9,459 nucleotides of DNA, taken from DATBIO01 sp036556965 (lineage in GTDB: Bacteria; Acidobacteriota; Vicinamibacteria; Fen-336). The stretch's first letter is position 1; every line of letters starts with the position of its first letter. The stretch is from NCBI GenBank assembly GCA_036556965.1, contig DATBIO010000078.1, positions 1 to 9,459 of the forward strand, written 5' to 3'. This document shows, one piece after another, positions 1-5,487 of the stretch. The translations under genes were made by a program, and so were the position numbers. The notes under the pieces are model-generated. The model did no database searches, had not been told where the DNA came from, and worked only from the letters and a program-made list of their open reading frames with translations.

Positions 1-568
1 CGGCATGCAGCTCGCCGAAGAGCGCCACGATGGCCTGGCCGGCGGCGGAGTCCAGGTTGCCGGTGGGCTCGTCCGCCAGCACGATGGCCGGCCGGTTCAC
101 GAGCGCCCGCGCGATGGCCACGCGCTGCATCTGGCCGCCCGAGAGCTCGGTCGGCTTGTGGGTGACGCGGTCCGCCAGCCCGACGCGCCCCAGCATCTCC
201 TCCGCGCGCCGCCGCCGCTCGCCGCCGGGCACTCCCGCGAACAACAGCGGCAGCTCGACGTTCTCCAGCGCGCTGGCGTAGGGCAGCAGGTTGAAGTTCT
301 GGAAGACGAAGCCGATCTTGCGGTTCCGGATGTCGGCCAGCCGGTTGCGGTCCAGCCCCGCCACCGCCTCCCCGGACAGCTCGTACTCGCCGGAGGAGGG
401 CGTGTCCAGGCAGCCCACGATGTTCATGAGCGTCGACTTGCCGGAGCCCGAGGGACCCACCACGGCCACGTACTCGTTGGCCGCGATCTCCAGGTCCACC
501 CCGCGCAGGGCCTCCACCTGCACCTTGCCCATGTCGTAGACCTTGCGGATTCCTCGCATCGAGATCAT
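1..568 (-). CDS. ABC transporter ATP-binding protein, MacB/LolD type (C-terminus cut by window edge)
   Basis: Cytoplasmic ATPase that powers the two permeases encoded just upstream. The reading frame is open from an ATG at 568 to the left edge, giving 189 residues. Walker A is GPSGSGKST (residues 38-46), the Q-loop is in FVFQNFNLLP (87-96), the ABC signature is LSGGQMQRVAIARAL (142-156), Walker B is AIVLADEP (161-168), and the D-loop is in TGNLDS (169-174). The H-loop and the end lie outside the window; family members are about 220-250 residues. The Q-loop and signature context match the MacB/LolD/FtsE branch, which works with FtsX-type permeases. The signature has Met where Gln is most common (LSGGQMQRV), a tolerated change. 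The start is supported by an AGGAG site at 578-582. The gene follows the second permease by 12 bp and is surely cotranscribed with it. The family is secure; the substrate is unknown. Confidence 0.95.
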   Translation of the reverse strand, partial: MISMRGIRKVYDMGKVQVEALRGVDLEIAANEYVAVVGPSGSGKSTLMNIVGCLDTPSSGEYELSGEAVAGLDRNRLADIRNRKIGFVFQNFNLLPYASALENVELPLLFAGVPGGERRRRAEEMLGRVGLADRVTHKPTELSGGQMQRVAIARALVNRPAIVLADEPTGNLDSAAGQAIVALFGELHA

Positions 569-577
569 GCCCTGCTT

Positions 578-582
578 CTCCT
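578..582 (-). promoter_or_regulatory. Ribosome binding site of the ABC ATPase gene
   Basis: AGGAG overlaps the TAG stop of the second permease and lies 9 nt before the ATPase ATG at 568, supporting that start and coupled translation. Confidence 0.65.
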
Positions 583-1837
583 ACTCGTAGCGCAGAGAGA
601 CGGCGGGGTTGACGGACGCCGCGCGGCGCGCCGGGAAGTAGCCGGCCAGCATGCCCACCCCGCCCAGGATGACGGCGGTGGCGGCGGCGATGGCGGGCGA
701 GAAGGTCGGGCGGCCCAGGAACTCGAAGGCCTCGCCCTTCAGGGGCAGCGCGGCCACCACCCCCATCAGCCCCAGGGCCACCCCCGTGCCCACGAGGCCC
801 CCCAGCACGGTCATGAGCAGGGCCTCGAGCACGAAGGGGGCCATCACCTGCCGCGCGCGCGCGCCCAGCGCCATCTTCAGGCCGATCTCGCGCGTCCGCT
901 CGCGGACCACCGCATACATGATGTTGGCCACCCCCATGCCGCCCACGAAGAGGGTGAGCGCGCCGATGATGCCCAGGAAGATCTGGATGCCGAAGGCGAT
1001 GTTGCCGGTGAGGCGCTGGTTCTCGCGCGTGTCCCAGACGGAAAGGGCGCGGTGGTCGTCGGGGTCGAAGCGGTACTTGCGGCCGAGCACGCGGTAGATC
1101 TCGGCCTTGGCCTGGTCGGCCACGTCCTCGCGGAGCGGGCGGTAGACCATGTTCCCCACCTTGGCGTCGGTGAACATGGTCTTGAAGGTGTCGGCGGGGA
1201 TGGCCGCCTGTCCCTTGTCGGGGCCGCTGTACATGCCCATCATCACCTTCTTCTGCATCACGCCCACCACCAGGAACGACGACTGGTTGATCTGGATGCT
1301 CCGGCCCACCGGGTCCACGCCCTCCCCGAAGAGGTCGGTGGCCAGCTCGTCGCCCAGGAACACCACGCGGCGCTTGTGGGCGCCGTCCAGGTGGTCGAGG
1401 AACCGGCCGCCGGGCTGCGGGATCAGGTTCCGCATCTCGCCGAAGGAGACGTCCACCCCGCGCACGCGCGCGTTCACCGTCTTGGGGCCGGCGCTCACCG
1501 AGGTGCGCTTGGCGTACTCGCGCGAGATGGCGCCGATCTCCGGGATGCGCGCCCCCAGCACGGCGGCGTCCTCGTCCGTGAAGCTGATGGCGCGCCCGGA
1601 GGGCAGGCCCAGGTACGGCCGCGTGGTGGCGCCCGGCCAGAGCACGCCGATGCCCTCCCCCATCCCGCGCACGTTGCGGTGGAAGGAGCGCTTCATGCCC
1701 TCCCCGAAGGAGAGGAGCATCACGATGGAGAGCGTGCCCCAGCCGATGGCCATCACGGTGAGGGCGATGCGCTTTCGGTTGCGCGCGGCGTCCACCATGA
1801 ACAGCCGCCAGACGAGGAGCAGCTCGGCGCGCGTCAC
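581..1837 (-). CDS. FtsX/MacB-type ABC permease, second of a pair
   Basis: Inner-membrane permease subunit of the MacAB-like exporter, 418 residues. The layout is typical of a MacB core: TM1 around residues 24-45 (ALTVMAIGWGTLSIVMLLSF), a large periplasmic domain about 50-275, then three TM segments about 283-308, 334-364 and 380-400. The cytoplasmic coupling motif EIGLKMALGAR is at 317-327 and the conserved tail GYFPARRAASVNPAVSLRYE ends the protein. There is no fused ATPase domain, unlike E. coli MacB. The start is a GTG whose bases overlap the stop of the upstream permease (GTGA, 4-bp overlap), implying translational coupling; no good Shine-Dalgarno is seen. An ATG 13 codons downstream is possible but would shorten the cytoplasmic amphipathic N-terminus typical of the family. 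It is a paralogue of the 1834-3063 permease but clearly diverged in the periplasmic domain, suggesting a heterodimer. Confidence 0.92.
   Translation of the reverse strand: MTRAELLLVWRLFMVDAARNRKRIALTVMAIGWGTLSIVMLLSFGEGMKRSFHRNVRGMGEGIGVLWPGATTRPYLGLPSGRAISFTDEDAAVLGARIPEIGAISREYAKRTSVSAGPKTVNARVRGVDVSFGEMRNLIPQPGGRFLDHLDGAHKRRVVFLGDELATDLFGEGVDPVGRSIQINQSSFLVVGVMQKKVMMGMYSGPDKGQAAIPADTFKTMFTDAKVGNMVYRPLREDVADQAKAEIYRVLGRKYRFDPDDHRALSVWDTRENQRLTGNIAFGIQIFLGIIGALTLFVGGMGVANIMYAVVRERTREIGLKMALGARARQVMAPFVLEALLMTVLGGLVGTGVALGLMGVVAALPLKGEAFEFLGRPTFSPAIAAATAVILGGVGMLAGYFPARRAASVNPAVSLRYE
627..649. repeat. 23-bp direct repeat, copy 1 (permease 3' ends)
   Basis: Identical over 23 bp to 1880-1902. 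Both copies encode the LAGYFPARRA segment near the C-terminus of the two permeases. It reflects a conserved motif in two paralogues. Confidence 0.8.
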
Positions 1838-3063
1838 GAGAGCTTGAGGGCCACCGCGGGCTCCAGGGACGCTGCCCGCCGCGCCGGGAAGTAGCCGGCC
1901 AGGAGCCCGACCAGGCCCAGGAGCACGGTGGTGGTCAGGATGACCACGGGCGAGGCCTCCGGCGTGCCCACGTACTCGTCCAGGGCGGCGGGGAACACGG
2001 CCACCACGCCGAGGGTGATGAGGAAGCCGAGCAGCCCCCCGGCGGCGGTCAGGGTCAGGGTCTCCACCAGGAACTGCACCAGGATGTAGCGGGGCCGCGC
2101 CCCCACCGCCATCTTCAGCCCGATCTCCTTGGTGCGCTCCTCCACCACCACGTACATGATGTTGGAGACGCCGATGCCGCCCACGATGAGGGTGAAGGAG
2201 CCGATGATGGCCAGGAAGGCGCGGAAGGTGCCGAAGAAGACCTTGAAGAACTTCTCCGCCTCCGTGGTGTCCCAGGTGCCGACGGCCTCCTTGTCCCGGG
2301 GGTCGAACTTCAGGCGCCGGCCCAGCACCTCGTAGACCCGGGCCGTGACCGCCTCCGTGCGCGAGGGGTCGGCGGCCTGGAAGATGAAGTTCTCCACGTA
2401 GCGCTCGCCGAACAGCCCGCGGTAGGTGGACTCGGGCAGGAAGGCCTTGTTGGTGTCGCGGCCGCCGTAGCTCGAGTCCTGGGCCTTCTCCTGCATCACC
2501 CCGATGACGAGGAAGGGGACGTTGTCGATCATCACCGTCCGCCCCACCGCCTCCTCGTCCTTGAAGAGGTCCTCCTTCAGCTTGTCGCCCAGGAAGACCA
2601 CGCGCCGGCGCCGGTCGATGTCGAGGTCGTTGATGTAGCGGCCGCCGGCGGCGGGGATGACGTTGCGCAGGACCGCGAAGATGGGGCTGTTGCCGGACAT
2701 GTCCGGGCTGAGGCGCACGCGCTCGCGGCGGAAGGCGCTGCTGTCGCGGGAGTACTCGCCGGAGAAGCGCGCCTCCGGGATCTCCCGGCGCAGCGCCTCC
2801 ACGTCCTCCTCGCTCACCCGGATGCGGCGTCCCTTGCCCAGGCCCTCGAAGGGCAGGGACGTGCGCGCGGGCCAGGCGATGACGATGTTCTCGCCCAGGC
2901 CGTGCTGGTTGAGGGCGATGCGCTCCTGCAGGGCCTCGCCGAAGGCCACCAGCAGGGAGACGGAGACGGTGCCCCAGGTGATGCCGAGGAGGGTCAGGAT
3001 CGTGCGCAGCTTCTGGTGGCGCACGTCCTGCAGGATCTGGCGCAGGAAGGAGAGAGAGGTCAT
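1834..3063 (-). CDS. FtsX/MacB-type ABC permease, first of a pair
   Basis: Inner-membrane permease subunit, 409 residues, lying between the adaptor gene (54 bp upstream) and its paralogue (4-bp overlap downstream). TM1 is about residues 21-43 (TILTLLGITWGTVSVSLLVAFG), the periplasmic MacB-type domain about 48-272, and TM2-4 about 280-306, 330-358 and 372-392. The coupling motif EIGLKMAVGAR is at 313-323 and the tail is GYFPARRAASLEPAVALKLS. The periplasmic domain shares islands with the second permease (RRVVFLGD, FLV(I/V)GVMQ(E/K)K), but most of it differs. Known MacB periplasmic domains contact the adaptor hexamer, so the two permeases probably present different faces to it. The ATG at 3063 is the only early start; its Shine-Dalgarno is weak (a GGAG about 17 nt upstream). 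Confidence 0.93.
   Translation of the reverse strand: MTSLSFLRQILQDVRHQKLRTILTLLGITWGTVSVSLLVAFGEALQERIALNQHGLGENIVIAWPARTSLPFEGLGKGRRIRVSEEDVEALRREIPEARFSGEYSRDSSAFRRERVRLSPDMSGNSPIFAVLRNVIPAAGGRYINDLDIDRRRRVVFLGDKLKEDLFKDEEAVGRTVMIDNVPFLVIGVMQEKAQDSSYGGRDTNKAFLPESTYRGLFGERYVENFIFQAADPSRTEAVTARVYEVLGRRLKFDPRDKEAVGTWDTTEAEKFFKVFFGTFRAFLAIIGSFTLIVGGIGVSNIMYVVVEERTKEIGLKMAVGARPRYILVQFLVETLTLTAAGGLLGFLITLGVVAVFPAALDEYVGTPEASPVVILTTTVLLGLVGLLAGYFPARRAASLEPAVALKLS
1880..1902. repeat. 23-bp direct repeat, copy 2 (permease 3' ends)
   Basis: Second copy of the repeat at 627-649, same orientation and same reading frame, about 1.25 kb away. Confidence 0.8.
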
Positions 3064-3089
3064 GTCCGGTGCGTGGTCAGCTCCGGCGG

Positions 3090-3112
3090 CCGCGGGGGGC
3101 CGGCCTCCGCGG
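3090..3112. repeat. GC-rich inverted repeat between adaptor and first permease
   Basis: CCGCGG at 3090-3095 and again at 3107-3112 can pair, with two further G-C pairs inside, in the 54-bp gap before the permease start. No T-run follows on the minus strand, so it is not a standard terminator. It may be an mRNA processing or stability element, or a chance GC-rich match. Confidence 0.3.
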
Positions 3113-3117
3113 CGGGG

Positions 3118-4197
3118 TCATTCGATCTTCTTGGGCGGGCGCTCGACGACGAGGTCGGCCTGCTTCAGGCCGTCCACGACCTCCACGTTGATGCCGTCGG
3201 AGAGCCCGATCTTGATCTCCTTCTTGGCCGGCTCCGCCCCCGCGGGCACCTCCACCGTGGCCTTGCCCTCGCTGAAGGTGACCAGCCGTTCCGGCAGGAG
3301 GAGGACGTCCGCCTTCTCGCGCACCACCACGTCGGCGTTGGCGGAGTAGCCGGCGCGCAGGGTGGTGCCGCCGGGGAGGAGGGCGATCTCCACGTCGAAG
3401 AGGGTGGCCCCCTCCTCCGTCTTCGACTTGGGCGCGATCTTGTAGACCGTCCCCTCGACCTTGGCCTCGGGCAGGGCGCCCACCTTGATGCGGGCGGGCA
3501 TGCCCTCGCGGAGCTTGCCCACGTCGATCTCGTCCACCGTGCCCTTGAAGACGAGGGTGGACATGTCGGCCAGGCTCGCCAGGAGCGTGCCGTCCTGGTA
3601 GGGGGTGAGCGGCACCACGGGGTCGCCCTCGTTGACGAGCTGCTCCAGCACCGTTCCCGCGATGGGCGCGCGGATGATGGACTCCACCTGCATCCGCTCG
3701 GTGCGGATGCGTCCCTTCTCCACCAGGGCCAGGCGCTCCTGGGCGAGGTTGAGGCGGAGGCGCGCGTCCTCGATCTCCTTGTCCGCCTGGTCGGACTCCT
3801 GGTTGGAGACGATGCCCTGCGCGCGGAGGGCGGCCGAGCGCTCGTGCGCCTTGCGCGCCTGCTCGTGGACGTTGCGCGCGATCTCGACCTCGCGGCGCGC
3901 CTCCGTCAGCTCCAGGGGCGTGGGGTCGGGCAGGATCTCGAACAGGGGATCTCCCGCCTGCACCTTGTCGCCCACCTCCCGGAACCGCCGGCGGACGATG
4001 CCCGAGATCTTGCTCTTGACCCCTATCTCGCGGCGGGGCCGGATGGCGCCCACGGCCAGGGCCTTCTCCACGACCGGGCCCCGGGCCACCGGCACCGTCT
4101 TGAAACCGTTCTCCTTGCTGGAGTTGGAGCGGCTGTAGACGAAGGCGGCCACGCTCACCGCCACCACCGCCAGCCCGGCGATCAGTCCCTTGCGCAT
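3118..4197 (-). CDS. Periplasmic adaptor (membrane fusion) protein, MacA/HlyD type
   Basis: Adaptor that would link the inner-membrane ABC permeases to an outer-membrane channel, or hand substrate across the periplasm; 359 residues. The N-terminal membrane anchor is residues 4-21 (GLIAGLAVVAVSVAAFVY) with no lipobox or clear cleavage site. The first half of the lipoyl/barrel-sandwich domain is about 40-90 (SGIVRRRFREVGDKVQAGDPLFEI), the coiled-coil hairpin about 93-165 (heptad-like TEARREVEIARNVHEQARKAHE, turn near AQGIVS, then DQADKEIEDARLRLNLAQERLALVE), the second lipoyl half about 170-212 (IRAPIAGTVLEQLVNEGDPV), and the beta-barrel about 213-300. The C-terminal membrane-proximal domain ends in ERPPKKIE. 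The hairpin is of MacA-like length. The frame stays open far upstream, but the ATG at 4197 is chosen because it directly precedes the membrane anchor and has an AAGGGG site 9 nt away. First gene of the four-gene export set. Confidence 0.93.
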   Translation of the reverse strand: MRKGLIAGLAVVAVSVAAFVYSRSNSSKENGFKTVPVARGPVVEKALAVGAIRPRREIGVKSKISGIVRRRFREVGDKVQAGDPLFEILPDPTPLELTEARREVEIARNVHEQARKAHERSAALRAQGIVSNQESDQADKEIEDARLRLNLAQERLALVEKGRIRTERMQVESIIRAPIAGTVLEQLVNEGDPVVPLTPYQDGTLLASLADMSTLVFKGTVDEIDVGKLREGMPARIKVGALPEAKVEGTVYKIAPKSKTEEGATLFDVEIALLPGGTTLRAGYSANADVVVREKADVLLLPERLVTFSEGKATVEVPAGAEPAKKEIKIGLSDGINVEVVDGLKQADLVVERPPKKIE

Positions 4198-4206
4198 CCA
4201 GGCAGA

Positions 4207-4213
4207 CCCCTTT
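4207..4213 (-). promoter_or_regulatory. Ribosome binding site of the adaptor gene, partly within a small hairpin
   Basis: AAAGGGG ends 9 nt before the ATG at 4197 and decides that start over the long open frame upstream. AAAGG of this site pairs with CCTTT across a 3-nt loop (hairpin 4209-4221), so the site may be partly masked in the mRNA. Confidence 0.6.
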
Positions 4214-4274
4214 CCGAAAGGCACACCTCTAAGACGCACGCCGGCGCCGGAGGGTTCGGAAGATTGGAGGAGGC

Positions 4275-5015
4275 CTACTTCCAGACCAGGCGGTTGCGGT
4301 AGACGTCCTTGCGCTTCGAGAAGACCGTGATCTCCACCGCCCACAGGCCGGAAGGCGCGGTCTCGGAGAGCTCGGTCACGAGAACGCGCTGGGTGGGCTG
4401 GAGCTTGTCCGTGCGCGCCTTCACCGAGCGCGTGGACCGCTCGCTGCCGTGGAAGAGGATGAGGCCCACGTCCTCCACCTTGATCTCCTTGGACCCTTCG
4501 TTGGTCAGGAAGACCTTGACCGTGTAGTGCTGCCCGGGCTCCACCTTCGCCGGCAGCACCTCGAAGTCGATGCGGCCCCTCACTTCGGCCGCGCGCCGGA
4601 CGACGAGGCCGCGCGTGTCGAACTTGTCCAGGTCGCGGCCGATGGCCTTGATGTTCTCCACCATCGTCACCCCGGGCTGGAAGGCCCGCACCGCGGGCGG
4701 CGGCGGAGGGGCCACGGTGACGGGGGGAGCGACGACCGCCGACGGCGCCGGGTCGGGGTCGGCGTCGGGGGGCGGCGCGACGGCCACGGGACGGCTCGCG
4801 GGCGCGGGCGCCGGGGAGGCCGGCCGCGTGGGCACGGGCGGCACGGGCGGCGCGGGGACGACCGCGGGCGGGGGGCCGGCGGCGGCGGCCACCGACGGCG
4901 GAGGGAGGGCCGCCTGCGTGGCCGGCGGCGGTGGCGGATTCGGCGGGGGAGCCTCGCCCGAAGAGCAACCGATGCCGAGGCCCGCCAGGACCAGTGCGGC
5001 CCCGAGCGCTCTCAT
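4275..5015 (-). CDS. Putative proline-rich lipoprotein with C-terminal beta-rich domain
   Basis: Not recognised as a named family. The 246-residue product starts MRALGAALVLAGLGIGC, a short signal peptide with a lipobox-like end (GIGC, lipidated Cys17; Gly rather than Leu at -3 is slightly off consensus). Residues 21-110 are an Ala/Pro spacer with about 38 prolines in 90 residues. Residues 115-246 form a compact domain with alternating beta-like segments (RGRIDFEVLPAKV, YTVKVFLTNEG, VGLILFHG, QRVLVTELSE, LWAVEITVFSKR), suggesting an Ig-like sandwich. I infer a lipid-anchored envelope protein whose spacer lets the domain reach through or along the cell wall. A TTG at 5036 in frame would add 7 residues before the signal peptide, so the ATG at 5015 is preferred. 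It is 77 bp upstream of the adaptor gene and on the same strand, so it may serve the exporter, but this is context only. Confidence 0.8.
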   Translation of the reverse strand: MRALGAALVLAGLGIGCSSGEAPPPNPPPPPATQAALPPPSVAAAAGPPPAVVPAPPVPPVPTRPASPAPAPASRPVAVAPPPDADPDPAPSAVVAPPVTVAPPPPPAVRAFQPGVTMVENIKAIGRDLDKFDTRGLVVRRAAEVRGRIDFEVLPAKVEPGQHYTVKVFLTNEGSKEIKVEDVGLILFHGSERSTRSVKARTDKLQPTQRVLVTELSETAPSGLWAVEITVFSKRKDVYRNRLVWK

Positions 5016-5023
5016 CGCCCGAT

Positions 5024-5029
5024 ATTCTA
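5024..5029 (-). promoter_or_regulatory. TAGAAT -10-like box just before the proline-rich lipoprotein gene
   Basis: Minus-strand TAGAAT ends 8 nt before the ATG at 5015, in the 49-bp gap after the small lipoprotein. It sits in a small AT-rich patch within very GC-rich DNA. The spacing predicts a leaderless or near-leaderless transcript; no -35 box is visible. It would give the lipoprotein and exporter genes their own promoter. Confidence 0.4.
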
Positions 5030-5064
5030 CGGGCAATCGCCGGCGGCCGCGGGGCGCGGCGGGC

Positions 5065-5487
5065 TCAGGGCTGGGCGGACACCACCAGCGTCGCGCGGTA
5101 GGCGGACTGCTGGGGCGTCCCGTTCTGCTCCGGGATCGGCAGCAGCCGCACCAGCTTCAGGCGATGGCCTTCGTAGACCTCTTCCTTGGCCCCGCGGCTG
5201 GTGTGCAGCTCCAGCGAGGCCTTGGGACGCGTGGCGCGCACGGCGGTGAGGACGACGGTGGCGTCCCCCTCCCAGATGCACTGCGCGTCGCGCGGGCAGC
5301 GCGAGTCGTCGCGCACGGCGTCGAAGGTGACGCGGAGGGCGCCTTCGCCCACCACCGCCGTCTCCCCCGTCGCCAGCTCGAACTCCTGGTCCAGGCGCGC
5401 GACCTTGGGCGAGGGGTCGGCCGGCTTGCTTCCGTCGCAACCGGCGGCGGCGGCGAGGGCGAAGGCGAGGAGGAAAGAGGGATTCAT
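5065..5487 (-). CDS. Small putative lipoprotein with DSRCP...C-W-G motif
   Basis: A 140-residue protein of unknown function. MNPSFLLAFALAAAAGC is a probable signal peptide with lipidated Cys17; the n-region lacks a positive charge and the -3 residue is Ala, so the lipobox is not ideal. The mature part has beta-strand-like stretches (DQEFELATGETAVV, LRVTFDAVRDDSRCP, QCIWEGDATVVLTAV, ASLELHTSR, HRLKLVRLLPIP, YRATLVVSAQP). The DSRCPxxxxC-I-W-x-G core, Cys64 and Cys70, resembles a motif I know from many short uncharacterised secreted bacterial proteins; the two Cys could form a disulfide. The frame is open upstream into the radical SAM gene, but the ATG at 5487 is set by a strong GGAGG 6 nt upstream and by its ATGA overlap with the radical SAM stop. 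It is thus the second gene of a two-gene coupled unit. Confidence 0.85.
   Translation of the reverse strand: MNPSFLLAFALAAAAGCDGSKPADPSPKVARLDQEFELATGETAVVGEGALRVTFDAVRDDSRCPRDAQCIWEGDATVVLTAVRATRPKASLELHTSRGAKEEVYEGHRLKLVRLLPIPEQNGTPQQSAYRATLVVSAQP

Noticed and set aside
852..863. Alternating CG run (six CG units), possible Z-DNA former
   Set aside because: It encodes ordinary permease residues (GARAR) and such runs are expected at this GC content.
5..1894. Long plus-strand open frame (629 codons) opposite the ATPase and second permease
   Set aside because: Translation is low-complexity, rich in His, Gly, Arg and Ala, with no domain; the minus strand has clear ABC motifs. It is the usual antisense shadow in GC-rich genes.
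2902..4302. Plus-strand open frame of 466 codons opposite the adaptor gene
   Set aside because: Antisense shadow: no recognisable motifs, compositional bias, and it crosses two real gene boundaries.
4198..4968. N-terminal extension of the adaptor frame to 616 residues
   Set aside because: The extension runs over the proline-rich lipoprotein in another frame and reads as Arg/Ala/Gly-rich noise; the ATG at 4197 has a ribosome site and the membrane anchor.
5043..5050. GCGGCCGC palindrome in the gap between the two lipoprotein genes, considered as a terminator
   Set aside because: No T-run on the minus strand and no longer stem; a short GC palindrome is expected by chance here.
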